A stretch of DNA of 64,000 nucleotides from Saprospiraceae bacterium (lineage in GTDB: Bacteria; Bacteroidota; Bacteroidia; Chitinophagales; Saprospiraceae). Below the pieces are notes generated by a model, which ran no database searches, had not been told where the DNA came from, and saw nothing but the letters and a program-made list of their open reading frames with translations. Shown piece by piece: positions 29,695 through 39,900 of this stretch (its first letter is position 1; the number at the start of each line of letters is the position of its first letter). The DNA lies in the NCBI GenBank assembly GCA_016715465.1, contig JADKAA010000024.1:744001-808000 (forward strand), written 5' to 3'. The position numbers were made by a program, and so were the translations under genes.

Positions 29695-31995
29695 TTAATT
29701 CCTGATACACCTCACAGACAGACCATTGGATCTGCCATAATTGCCTATGTAGGCCCATCCACTGAAAAAATCAAGTGCAAGCGAATTTGTGGCTGCAATG
29801 GAACTACTCCAATAGTGGCCCCAGCCACCTGCATTGACGAGGTCTCCACTAAGTCCATTTCGATTTCCTGCTGCGGGTAATTTAAGAGGTGAAGCAAATG
29901 CCCCTGCAACAGAATTTGAAATCCAGCTTTCTCGCTCTTGCTGCCATTCTGCAGATGTCGGAAGGCGATACCCATATGGACATGGATTGTTTATTCCATT
30001 TATGTCTTGCCACAGGTTATTGTTTTCAGGAGTTCTCCAATCATATGGAGTGTTATCCTCTAAAATGAAATCTCCGTGTCCCGGATTGTCGCCGGTACTA
30101 TTGATGGTGGTGGTTGATGAGATCCTGCACTGATGGCCATCTGCAAATCGCCCCCATTGGTAAAGATCTCCGTATGAAGCCATATCCACACTGCTTGTGG
30201 CCACTTGGGATGCCCCGAGATTTCTATCCATCCAGGTCCTTCCCGTGATGGGGTTTGTGACATCCACCACTTCCGTGGCAAAAGGCGGATCACAGTGAAT
30301 GGAGCCAAATGGATAAGAATCTTTTAACATGGAAGTGGTTCCTGTTAGTGCTAAATTACCATTCCCCATTATTACCGCTTTGTTGCCGCTGTGATTTCTG
30401 ATGGTAAGATTTACATTGTTCAATGATAATTCAGCACTTGAACTGAAATTGAAGCCAGACGAAGAATTTAGCAGGTCTAGGATGATTTCCGGATTGTTTG
30501 CAGGATTTGATCCGGCAATATAGATGTTTTTATCAATGAATAGAGGTTCTGTGAGCAATGCACGTTCTGTGTTTGGCCCCCAGCTTATATTTCCTCCAGC
30601 TTCAACACAGCCAATGGCTGCCCTCAATGTGCCAGGTCCGGCATTATAGGGGGAGGTTATTACCGCATTGGAAGTATTAATACATGTTGATTCATTTTCA
30701 TAATTCAAAAGGATTTCCGTGTCCGACAAATTCCTGTTAAATATCTTTACTTCATCAATAATATTGCCACCAAAATAAGTGTAAGTCCCTATTTGAGAGC
30801 CAATATGTATATCCATACTGGAAGCGAAAAGATCAATATTTGCTGAACCACTGCTGTATAACACAGTTTGTATCATGCCATCTATGTATAATTTTGGTAG
30901 GGCTGCACCATCTTCAGCAACCACCGCATAGTGATGCCAATCCAAATCGCCGACACCATCGGTGCCATTCCATCCTCCATTATAGAAGAAATAAAACATG
31001 TTGTTGTTTATGTTGTGTAGTCCCATACCATAATTACACGTTCCACCAGTCCAGTCATTGCCTTTTTCTATAATGATGTCAATACCAAATCGGGTTCTTT
31101 TTACCCAGGCAGACAGGGTTAATTTGGATGTGATGCTGTTTTGAAGGGCATGAGGAACGGTGAGATAGTCAGAGACGCCATTAAATTGATAAGCACCATT
31201 GGTATTGTTAAATCTTCCATTAACAACCGTTGCACCATTGGCAACACCGTGATTTAAAAATATGCTCTCATCATTTACATTTCCATTTAAAGGATAATAG
31301 GCAACCATACCGGTTGATTCTGATTGATATAGTTTTGAAACGTCAGCGCCGGTGAGAGTCAGGTTATAAATCCTGATGTCATCCAAACTTCCAATAAGGT
31401 GATATTCATTTGGCATACAGGCGCCCACTATGAATTGATTGGTAGTATTTTGAATGTTGAAAGTTTTACTCCCGCTGGATGCCAGGGACCCATCCAGATA
31501 ATACTTCCATTCGGAAGTAGTTTTATTGTAGGTAAAAACTACGCTGGTCCATTCATTATGTGGAAATGCCGGAGTTGCAACGGTTGCATCGCCCCAGTAT
31601 GGAGTAGCCTTAAAACTTAAGTCATCCGGAGTATAATTTGCGATGCCCCAGGAGCCGGTATCATCAATGCCACTGTAGTGCTTTGACATTACAAACTGAT
31701 ATAATTGTGGTGATTGTTTTTTGATCCAGAAACTCAGCGAAAAATCCGCAGTCAAATCCAATAAATCATTGTCATTTACAAACATTTTTGTGCTGCCATT
31801 GAAATAATAGGCACGATCTGCATTGCCAAATCTATCTGCGGTAAGTATTGCACCGTCATTGGTCAGGTGAATATTGTTACTACTTTCATCATTGGTATTG
31901 CCGTTAAATGGGTAGAAGGCCGTCACCGTCTGAGCTGACAACCATTGGTTAAACAGTAAGATAGCGACAATGAAAGAACTTGCTTGTTTCAACAT
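29695..31995 (-). CDS. Secreted protein with two LamG domains and a C-terminal FISUMP domain
   Basis: 766 residues, with a signal peptide ending at ~LSAQ. Two LamG/pentraxin-like jellyrolls occupy ~25-230 and ~235-430, each beginning with YPFNGNxNDES or YYPLNGNVNDES. Next comes a ~115-residue module (GTLRAAIGCVEAGG ... LSLNNVNLTIRNHSG) that is also the C-terminal module of the 52059-54194 protein. The last ~190 residues are a Fibrobacter succinogenes major paralogous (FISUMP) domain: GRTWMDRNLGASQVA, GDLYQWGRFADGHQ, CPYGYRLPTSAEW and YWSSS. There is no T9SS domain at the end. Likely surface carbohydrate binding; ligand unknown. Confidence 0.82.
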   Translation of the reverse strand: MLKQASSFIVAILLFNQWLSAQTVTAFYPFNGNTNDESSNNIHLTNDGAILTADRFGNADRAYYFNGSTKMFVNDNDLLDLTADFSLSFWIKKQSPQLYQFVMSKHYSGIDDTGSWGIANYTPDDLSFKATPYWGDATVATPAFPHNEWTSVVFTYNKTTSEWKYYLDGSLASSGSKTFNIQNTTNQFIVGACMPNEYHLIGSLDDIRIYNLTLTGADVSKLYQSESTGMVAYYPLNGNVNDESIFLNHGVANGATVVNGRFNNTNGAYQFNGVSDYLTVPHALQNSITSKLTLSAWVKRTRFGIDIIIEKGNDWTGGTCNYGMGLHNINNNMFYFFYNGGWNGTDGVGDLDWHHYAVVAEDGAALPKLYIDGMIQTVLYSSGSANIDLFASSMDIHIGSQIGTYTYFGGNIIDEVKIFNRNLSDTEILLNYENESTCINTSNAVITSPYNAGPGTLRAAIGCVEAGGNISWGPNTERALLTEPLFIDKNIYIAGSNPANNPEIILDLLNSSSGFNFSSSAELSLNNVNLTIRNHSGNKAVIMGNGNLALTGTTSMLKDSYPFGSIHCDPPFATEVVDVTNPITGRTWMDRNLGASQVATSSVDMASYGDLYQWGRFADGHQCRISSTTTINSTGDNPGHGDFILEDNTPYDWRTPENNNLWQDINGINNPCPYGYRLPTSAEWQQERESWISNSVAGAFASPLKLPAAGNRNGLSGDLVNAGGWGHYWSSSIAATNSLALDFFSGWAYIGNYGRSNGLSVRCIRN

Positions 31996-32417
31996 AAACC
32001 TTATTTACTTTTCAGAAAATTATGGGTTGTTATCTCAAAAATCAATGACAATTGTCAATAAAATGAGTGATTGAAGCATGATTTGACGCTAATTTGAATG
32101 GGTTTAACGCAAATACCCTGATTTGAGATAGAATTCTATCAAAAAAGTTTACGTTACATGAATAAAGAATAGTGGAGGCAAACAAATCATCGGATCACAT
32201 TTGCCGGGCCGGGAAAACAGGCTAATGTATTTAATTTTTGCCATTTTTATTTTTTAACCATGCTGCCAAAACGCAGATGATTAAATTGAGCTAACTTGTA
32301 GAGGTTTGACAGCAATGAAAATAGGTTTTCAGGGTGGACCCATCTTTGCCGCCAACCAGGCGCACATTTAACTCCACATTCACTGAAGGATGAAATAACT
32401 TTTGGGCTAAGCCCCAA
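31996..32417. other. Intergenic region with a 12-bp palindrome
   Basis: About 420 bp with no credible gene (a 60-codon frame at 32247-32429 has no support). It contains a perfect palindrome, TGACAATTGTCA, at 32046-32057, about 50 bp upstream of the LamG/FISUMP gene start, which could be an operator. Confidence 0.4.
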
Positions 32418-32452
32418 AAAAAATACCACCCCGGTCAGGAGTGGTATTTTTT
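32418..32452 (-). terminator. Terminator of the glucan utilisation operon
   Basis: A perfect 12-bp stem AAAAAATACCAC (32418-32429) pairs with 32441-32452, with an 11-nt GC-rich loop and a T run on the minus strand. It sits 20 bp after the stop of the last GH16 gene. Confidence 0.88.
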
Positions 32453-32472
32453 AAGCTTTTGGGATAAATTAC

Positions 32473-33693
32473 TTACTTAAACACCCGCACATAATCCACG
32501 ATCATGTGTTGAGGGAAAGGGGTAGAACCATCCGGATTTCCCGGGAAGGTGCCACCTACAGCGACGTTAAAAATAAAGAAAAAGTTTTTATTAAAAGGAT
32601 AGCTTGCATTGCCCAAGGTAGCCGGTGTAACGGTGTAGAACAAAACATCATCCACCAGGAATTCAATTTTATCGGCTACCCATTTCAAAGAAAATACATG
32701 GAATTCATCCTGGAAGTTTGCATTTCCCTGCAGATACAACGGAGCACTTTTGTATTGATGACTGCTTGTATTGGCGCCGTAATGTATGGTACCCAGGATC
32801 CTGTTTGGCAAATTGCCGGACAACTCCATGATGTCGATTTCTCCGCACGCAGGCCAGGACACTACATCGATGTTGGAACCCAGCATCCAGAGCGCAGGCC
32901 AAAGTCCCTGTCCTTTAGGTAGGGCGGCCCTGATGTCGATGCGGCCGTATTTAAAGACTTTTTTACCCTTGGTTACAATGCGGGAGGAAGTATAGTCCTT
33001 GTTTGCATATTTTTGTTTTTTTGCGGTAATGACCAGGTGTCCATCCACGATAGAGGTATTGTCCTCCCTGTAGTATTGCAGTTCCTGGTTACCCCAGCCG
33101 CAGTTTGGACAACCATCTCCTGTCTCATGTGTCCAGAAAGCAGGATTGAGGCTTTCTCCATTGAACTCATCTGCCCATTCCAGGGTCATGCCCGGGTATT
33201 CATTGGGCGTGGTGTATCCACCAGCCGGGATTATAAGTCCTGCGGCATTGTCATCGTCATCCGCTATGGATACGGTCAATATGTCCTTACCCAGGGCAAG
33301 ATTCTTTGGATTGTAAAAAGTGAGTTGAATGGTTTCTTTTGCTTCCCTCACTTCATCGCCTTTTACCAGGATGGTGACCTTTTTTTCAGCTTCATCCTGC
33401 GTAAAAACAAGTGGGCTTTTGGTGATGACCTCGTAATCCAGGCCACCTTCGGCAGTGCCTCCGGAAACCAAAAAGGAGACCACGCCATTGGCTTGTCTGG
33501 CCCCACTGAGTTTTAAGGTAACCTCATAAACAGAATCGATGTCGGCTTCCGCAAAAGTGACCTCATCAAATGTCATGGATGGCAAATTATCTACAACGGC
33601 AATGCCATCGTCGTCTTCGATGCAACCATAGGTCAGCAAAGCAGAGGCTGCAAAACAAAGTAGCATGGGAAAATATCGGGAACTTAATATCAT
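32473..33693 (-). CDS. Lipoprotein GH16 endo-glucanase with N-terminal Calx-beta domain
   Basis: 406 residues. The lipoprotein signal peptide has lipobox LTYGC (Cys24) followed by acidic residues, favouring surface export. A Calx-beta-like domain lies at ~40-150 (FLVSGGTAEGGLDYEV, SIADDDD). The GH16 domain covers ~168-405 with the catalytic motif EIDIMELSG: nucleophile Glu285, Asp287 and acid/base Glu290. The laminarinase-type features WADEFNGE and GLWPALWMLG point to beta-1,3-glucan cleavage; exact specificity is inference. Last gene of the PUL operon, 22 bp after the other GH16 gene. Confidence 0.9.
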   Translation of the reverse strand: MILSSRYFPMLLCFAASALLTYGCIEDDDGIAVVDNLPSMTFDEVTFAEADIDSVYEVTLKLSGARQANGVVSFLVSGGTAEGGLDYEVITKSPLVFTQDEAEKKVTILVKGDEVREAKETIQLTFYNPKNLALGKDILTVSIADDDDNAAGLIIPAGGYTTPNEYPGMTLEWADEFNGESLNPAFWTHETGDGCPNCGWGNQELQYYREDNTSIVDGHLVITAKKQKYANKDYTSSRIVTKGKKVFKYGRIDIRAALPKGQGLWPALWMLGSNIDVVSWPACGEIDIMELSGNLPNRILGTIHYGANTSSHQYKSAPLYLQGNANFQDEFHVFSLKWVADKIEFLVDDVLFYTVTPATLGNASYPFNKNFFFIFNVAVGGTFPGNPDGSTPFPQHMIVDYVRVFK

Positions 33694-33715
33694 GTGAAAT
33701 TTTTTTAATTGTTTT

Positions 33716-34552
33716 TTAATGTTGGTAAACCCTTACGTAATCTATGAAATATTTTTGTGGAAAGATGCTGTGGTCAATACCCATTTTGCCTCCCCAGTTG
33801 CCGCCAACGGCCATGTTCAGGAGTATATGAAACTTCTGGTCGAATGGCCATTCTGAATAGGTCTTATGCTCATTTTTGAAGGTGAGATAGGGCTTTTTAT
33901 CAAATAAAAAGGTGATCTCATGTTCGGTCCAATCAATGCCATACGTATGAAATTCACTGGACAGGTCATTCACATAAATGCCTTTGTTGATTTGATTGCC
34001 TTTGAGGGTGTTGTAACTTTCGGTATGAACCGTGCCGTAAATGGTGTCAGGCAAATAGCCTACAAATTCCATAATGTCGATCTCACCGCTGGCTGGCCAG
34101 TTGCCGTATGCCCAGTCCGTAGGAAGCATCCATGCTGCGGGCCAGAGACCCTTACCTGCAGGTAGCTTGGCCCTCACTTCGATGTAGCCATACTTCCAGT
34201 CACCCTGATTTTTACTCAGCAACCTCGCGGAAGTAAAGGGCTTCTTACTTTCATCGGTTTTATGCGCCTCAATGATGAGATGTCCGTTTTCTACACGGGC
34301 ATTGCGGCTGTCTTTGTCTGTATAAAATTGCAATTCATTATTGCCCCAGCCGCAGTTGGATGGGCAGCCGTTTCCGAGGTCATAACTCCATTTTTTTGCA
34401 TCGGGTAAGCCCGCATAATCAAACTCATCGGACCATACGAGATTTTTACCTGCCGGTACATCCTTTGACGATAAGGAGCGCGTAAAACCTGAAATAAACA
34501 ATACCGTGGTGGCCATACTCAGCCAGATTAAAATGGCTTTATTGTGTGACAT
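33716..34552 (-). CDS. GH16 family glucanase (laminarinase-like)
   Basis: 278 residues from the Met at 34552. This start gives the signal peptide MSHNKAILIWLSMATTVLF and avoids overlap with the upstream gene; a Met at 34582 is also possible. A single GH16 domain has the EIDIMEFVG motif (Glu157 nucleophile, Glu162 acid/base in this numbering), WSDEFDYAGLP at the start and GLWPAAWMLP. About 45% of its positions seem to agree by eye with the neighbouring GH16, so duplication followed by divergence is likely. Probably periplasmic, acting on oligomers imported by SusCD; this division of labour is inference. Confidence 0.9.
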   Translation of the reverse strand: MSHNKAILIWLSMATTVLFISGFTRSLSSKDVPAGKNLVWSDEFDYAGLPDAKKWSYDLGNGCPSNCGWGNNELQFYTDKDSRNARVENGHLIIEAHKTDESKKPFTSARLLSKNQGDWKYGYIEVRAKLPAGKGLWPAAWMLPTDWAYGNWPASGEIDIMEFVGYLPDTIYGTVHTESYNTLKGNQINKGIYVNDLSSEFHTYGIDWTEHEITFLFDKKPYLTFKNEHKTYSEWPFDQKFHILLNMAVGGNWGGKMGIDHSIFPQKYFIDYVRVYQH

Positions 34553-34556
34553 AAGC

Positions 34557-35384
34557 TTATTTTTTGACAAAAGTGAGTTCAAACCAACCTTCAGCCGCAG
34601 GCACTCCGGTTTTATCCCTTAGCCTTGCTCTCACGATGAGTTCGTCTTCTGTAAGTTTGACCACATCCAGGACATTATCGGAATCCCAGGTTCCCATAAA
34701 TTGATCGTTGGGAATGATGATCTGATCCCGGTTGCTGATGCCAGTGCCTTCTGAAAAGATGAAACTGCTCACCCCAGGATTATAAGCTTCTGCCTTATAA
34801 CCATCCCACGGATTTACCGATGCACCGTTGTTTTTGTTTTCAAATTGTTGGCCCTCAAACGTAAAACAAAAGCCATCGTCGTACTGGTCGTTTTGGAGTC
34901 CATCTGCCAAAGAAGTGAACCATGAATAGTCGTCGTAGGTTGGCCCTACCTTAACAGCGCCTGCACCACGGCTCAGGGTCCAGCATTTACCTGCGGGAAG
35001 ACAATCGCCGGTGAGCAAGGACAATTTGGGGCTGCACTGCAGGGCAGCATTGCTCTCTACGGTCACTTGTTTTGATACGGAAGTTGTACCACTTCCGTCT
35101 GCTTTTGAAACATAAAGGGTTATGGTATAAGTGCCTTTTTTGGCATAAAATACGGTATCAGTGGCCAGTCCGGAAATCGAGGGCGTACCCCCCGGAAAAT
35201 CCCAGTAGCGCTGGAAGCCGCCACTCGTAAGGTCTTTCACAATGTATTCATTGGTGCTCAGGGCAATCACTTCCATGCTGGCGGCTTCTGATGGCGATGG
35301 CAGGTTGAAGTTGTCATCCCTTACCGGCTCACAGGCTGTAAGCAAAACAAGAATGCTGAGAAGGTATATCGATATTTTTTGCAT
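34557..35384 (-). CDS. PUL surface lipoprotein with PKD domain (SusE-position glycan-binding protein)
   Basis: 275 residues. Lipoprotein signal with lipobox LLTAC (Cys18). A PKD-like domain lies at ~40-110 (FQRYWDFPGGTPS, KKGTYTITLYVS). A ~150-residue beta-rich domain follows (CWTLSRGAGAVKVGP ... GWFELTFVKK) that resembles an accessory carbohydrate-binding module. It is placed right after SusD, where PULs encode surface glycan-binding proteins. No catalytic motif. Ligand is presumably the same beta-glucan. Confidence 0.78.
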   Translation of the reverse strand: MQKISIYLLSILVLLTACEPVRDDNFNLPSPSEAASMEVIALSTNEYIVKDLTSGGFQRYWDFPGGTPSISGLATDTVFYAKKGTYTITLYVSKADGSGTTSVSKQVTVESNAALQCSPKLSLLTGDCLPAGKCWTLSRGAGAVKVGPTYDDYSWFTSLADGLQNDQYDDGFCFTFEGQQFENKNNGASVNPWDGYKAEAYNPGVSSFIFSEGTGISNRDQIIIPNDQFMGTWDSDNVLDVVKLTEDELIVRARLRDKTGVPAAEGWFELTFVKK

Positions 35385-35405
35385 GATGTTGATCTTTTAA
35401 TTGAA

Positions 35406-36902
35406 TTAATAACCGGGGTTTTGAGTAAGGGCTCCATTGCTTGCCTGAATCTGAGACTGAGGAATTGGGAATAGCTCGTGGGTGCCGGTTCTGAAACCCA
35501 AAGGCCCAAGTACCTGCGCAGCCTGACCTGTTCTTACCAGGTCTAAAAAACGATGTGCTTCCAGACCCAATTCTATCCTCCTTTCCCGGTAAATGGCATT
35601 CAACAAGGCAGTGCCTGTAAAGCCAATATTGGGAATGTTAACCCTTTTTCTTACAAGGTTAACCGATGCGCGGGCTGAGTTCTCGTCTCCGGCGTGGTAT
35701 GCAGCTTCCGCATGCATAAGTAAGACATCAGAGTACCTTATCACACGGTCATTGGAGCCGCCATTTGGATTGGGATCTCCAAAAGGTGCATCGTCACTTT
35801 TGCTGTTGAAATATTTTTTTGAATAGAATTTGTAGGGAAGACCACGCGTTGCACTTTGCGTGAATACGCCCCTGTCGCCCATTTCTTCTCCTTCTCTGAA
35901 TACCGTCGAAGCCAGTCGGGGATCTTCAAATCCTTCCTTGAAAAATTCATCCACAAAATCCTGCGTGGGAATGTTGAAACCGTAGCCGGCAAACTGACCC
36001 CTTGCCCGCGTAAAGACATTGGTAAAACTGCCTTCGTTGGCATTGTTCTTACCCCAGTTTCCACCAGAAGCATTCATATACTGGATTTCAAATACAGACT
36101 CTGAATTGTTTTCTCCATAAGGTGTAAATATGTCTGCATAATCCGGCACCAGTTGGTATTCGCCGGAATTGATGATATCTTCTGCCGTAGTCCTGGCTTG
36201 AGCATATTTTTTTCTCCACAGATAGGTCTTCACAAGTAAGGCCTGAGCGGCCCCTTTGGTGATGCGACCCAGATCTGCCTGTTCATATTCGCTGCGTTTC
36301 CATAAATCTGCTGAAGCAGCTACCAGGTCCTGTTCGATCAGATTCCATACAGTCTCGGCATCGGTACGGGGCAGGTTGTATTCTGATGGAGCCAATACGT
36401 GGTCGGCTAAAGGCACTGCACCAAACATGGTGACCAAGTTGTAAAAATTCCAGGCCCTGATGAATCGCGCTTCTCCCAAAATTCTGGCCTTGAGTTTTTC
36501 ATTCATTTCTATGGCCGGTACTTTTTCCAGCACTACATTGGCGCGGTAGATGCCTTCGTAGTTGGCTCCCCACTCTGATTCAAGGAGCGTGGTATTGGAA
36601 CTGCCCCGGAAGGTTTCCAATTGCAGCAGCTCGTTGACATCATTGTCGCCGGACCCGCCTTTCAGTGCGTCGTCGGACATAATGTCACCCCAGAACCAGC
36701 GGAAATGGCCGGCAGGAGAAAGCTGAAATTGCAGAGTGGCATAAGCCGCATTCACCGACGCAATGGCATCCTGCTCCGTACGGTAAAAGTTGTCTTCGGT
36801 CACGCCAATGATGGGACTCTTTTCAAGGAATTCTTTTTCGCACGAGGGCAGTAAAAAAATGGCGAAAACCAGTATCATTGCTATTCTTTTCATGTTCATC
36901 AT
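35406..36902 (-). CDS. SusD/RagB family outer-membrane nutrient-binding lipoprotein
   Basis: 498 residues. Signal peptide with lipobox LLPSC (Cys21) followed by EKEF, a lipoprotein export-type acidic stretch. Typical SusD features are EDNFYRTEQDAIASVNAAY, the EARFIRAWNFYNLVTMFG helix and the C-terminal RRIELGLEAHRFLDLVRTG. It forms a pedal-bin lid on SusC and captures glycan at the cell surface. The start lies 2 bp after the SusC stop, so the two genes are tightly coupled. Confidence 0.96.
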   Translation of the reverse strand: MMNMKRIAMILVFAIFLLPSCEKEFLEKSPIIGVTEDNFYRTEQDAIASVNAAYATLQFQLSPAGHFRWFWGDIMSDDALKGGSGDNDVNELLQLETFRGSSNTTLLESEWGANYEGIYRANVVLEKVPAIEMNEKLKARILGEARFIRAWNFYNLVTMFGAVPLADHVLAPSEYNLPRTDAETVWNLIEQDLVAASADLWKRSEYEQADLGRITKGAAQALLVKTYLWRKKYAQARTTAEDIINSGEYQLVPDYADIFTPYGENNSESVFEIQYMNASGGNWGKNNANEGSFTNVFTRARGQFAGYGFNIPTQDFVDEFFKEGFEDPRLASTVFREGEEMGDRGVFTQSATRGLPYKFYSKKYFNSKSDDAPFGDPNPNGGSNDRVIRYSDVLLMHAEAAYHAGDENSARASVNLVRKRVNIPNIGFTGTALLNAIYRERRIELGLEAHRFLDLVRTGQAAQVLGPLGFRTGTHELFPIPQSQIQASNGALTQNPGY

Positions 36903-36904
36903 CT

Positions 36905-39900
36905 TTAAAAGGTTAAATTGAATCCCGCCATTACCGTGCGGGCGGGTGGATAAAAGCCGCGGTCGATGCCGATTTCCAAACTGCCTCCTATGTTGCCAAT
37001 CTCGGGATCATAACCGGAATATTTGGTAAATGTCAGCAGGTTTTGGCCGGTAACGTAAACTTTTAAATTGGAAATGCGCGCCTTATTCACCCAGGATTTT
37101 GGAAGGATATAGGACAACTGTAGTGTCTTGAGCCTTAAGTAAGAACCGTCTTCTACAAAACGATCGGATACCCTTGCATTTTGATTTGGATCGCTCAGGC
37201 TTACCCTTGGTTGTGTGTTGGAGGTGCCGGGACCCGTCCACCTGCCAAGCACGGAGGAAGGCCTGTTTACGTAGGTAAAATCGTATCGAACGGTAGAATT
37301 GTAGATGTCATTGCCCTCGCTTCCCTGCAGGAAAAAATTGAGCTCTACACCCTGGTATTTCAATTCACCATTGAAGCCATAGGTAAAATCAGGGGTTGGG
37401 TTGCCAATGACGGTGCGGTCTTCCTGGTTGATGATGCCATTGCCATCGAGGTCTTTAAATTTGATGTCACCCGGTGCGGTGAGTTCATTCTGGAAAGCAT
37501 GCGCTGCTATTTCTTCCTTCGTCTGAAATATGCCATCCGTGACAAAGCCATAAAAAGAAGCTACAGCCAGTCCTACATCGGTAATGGCCGCATTGGCATT
37601 TGCCGATTGTACATATCCTGAATACACAGGTTCACCGCCGCGACCAAGACCGGTAACCTCACTTTGTACAAAGGAGATGTTACCGCCAAAAGCATACTGA
37701 AGTTCACTGCCGGCATTGCGATAATTGAGGGCAAATTCCCATCCTTTGTTTTGGGCCGTAGCCACATTCTGAATGGGTGGATTCGTTCCGGCTACCAGAG
37801 GGATGGGTGCAGCATACAACATGTCGGATGTTTTCTTTACGTAATAATCTGTGGTAAAATTGATCTTACCGTCGTATAATTCCAGATCCAAACCCACATC
37901 GGTCTGCGTGCTGGTCTCCCACTTTAAGTCGGGATTTGGAGAGGTAAGTGCCACGCTGCCGTTGGTGATGATTTCTCCCGGTCCGAAGGCATAGTTTTGT
38001 CCTTTTTCCACGATGGTGGTAAAACTGTAATCGCCGATGCGGTCATTTCCGTTTTGTCCCCAGCTTGCCCTGAGTTTAAGGGCACTGATGTCTTCCCATT
38101 TCCAGAAAGATTCACTGCTGGGTACCCAACCCGCTGAAAAGGAAGGAAAATAACCATAGCGGTTGTTTTTACCAAACCTGGACGATCCGTCTGCCCTCAA
38201 TGTGGCCGAAAATAGATACCTCTCTGCAAAGGCGTAATTTGATTTGGCGAAGTAGGAGAGCAGGGAAGATTCATTGGCGTATTGGTAGGCACTTTGGGAA
38301 GCGATGGGGTCGATGGTGTTGGAAATGTAAGCATCCTTCACGTCATTGGTTGGCAGGTTGGTGTTGCCGCCACCATTGCCGTCGAAACGGTTTTGGATGG
38401 CACTGGTTCCGGCGATAAAGGTGAGGTTGTGATCCCTCTTAAAAGTTTTCTGGTAGGTGAGGTAATTTTCCCACTGCCAGTTGCGCCAGTTGTTGTTGCC
38501 TACCCCAACGGAGTTGATGAGGTTCTTTTCTGCCGCCGGTGCTTCGCTGATGGATGGAATATTGCTCAGGTCAAATCGCGGATTAAAAAAACGCTGAACG
38601 GCAAAAGTGGCATCCAGGCTCATGGCCGACCTGAAAGTGAGGTTTTCCATCACCTTAACATCGGCAAAAACATTGCCCACGATGCGGTTGCTGGTCCAGT
38701 TGTTGTGTGTCTGGGCTATGCCATTGACCGGATTGGCAATGTCTGTATCGGCATAGGTGGAGTAAGCAAATGTACCGTCTGCTTTATACACCGGAGTTAC
38801 CGGATCCATATTGAGGGCCCTGATGATGGGTGAATTGTACTGGCTGTTTTCAGCGAGCCCCTGGCGTTTGAGCCACGTTAAAGCGACGTTGCTTCCGAGG
38901 GTCAGCCATTTTTTAGTTTCGTGGGTATTGTTGAACCTTACGGTGGCACGTTTGAAGTTGGCTTTTGGACCTCCCACAATTCCATCCTGTGTAAAGAAGT
39001 TGCCGGACAGGGTATAGGCTGATTTTTCACTTCCACCCGAGGCTGTGAGCTGGTGGCTCATGATGGGTGCCGTTTCAAAGATGGCTTCCTGCCAATCGGT
39101 GCCGGTACCCAGGGATGCCGGATTGTTAAACTCCGGCAATGGTTTTTTGCCCGCGGCAATGTATGCTTCATTTTGCAGGGTGGCATATTCGGTCGCATTG
39201 AGTAAGTCGAGCAACCTTCCGGCGCGCTGGATGCCGTAATAGAAGTCATAACTCAGGATGCCCGCTTTTTCCCGGCTTCCTTTTTTTGTGGTGATAAGTA
39301 CTACTCCGTTGGCCCCCCTGGAACCATAGATGGCAGAGGATGCTGCATCTTTCAGGATGTTGATGTTTTCGATGTCGTTGGGGTTGAGGAAATCAAGACC
39401 ATCCACGGCAATGCCATCCACGATGTAGAGTGGGTCGCTGTTGTTGATGGTGCCTATGCCCCGTATTCTTACAGTAAGTGGACTGCCCGGTGATCCGGAA
39501 ACCTGTGCCACCTGTACACCTGCTGCCCTGCCCTGCAGGGCTTGTTCTACCCTTAAGATAGGTCTTTCTCCCAGGTCTTTGGATTTGATGGTGGCCACGC
39601 TGCCACTGATGTCTGATCTTTTTTGGGAACTGTATCCCACAACAACGACCTCATCTAACTGGGATATGTTTTCCTCGAGAATGACGTCGATGGTTTGTTG
39701 ATTTCCAACGGGTATTTCCTGGGTAATGTAACCCACAAACGAAAATACCAGGATGGCATCCGCATTTGGTACGTTGAGGGTGTAATTTCCATCCAGGTCG
39801 GTTACGGTACCCTGATCTGTTCCTTTAATGACTACAGTAACGCCTATGGCTGCTTCCAGCTGGCCGGCAAATGTTACCTTTCCGGTAATATCTTGTGCAT

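Noticed and set aside
32247..32429. 60-codon frame next to the PUL terminator
   Set aside because: It runs into the terminator arm, has no signal or domain, and its codon pattern is unlike the neighbours.
38282..38833. 183-codon plus-strand frame antisense to susC
   Set aside because: It is antisense to well-conserved SusC sequence and shows no recognisable domain; long antisense frames are common in this base composition.
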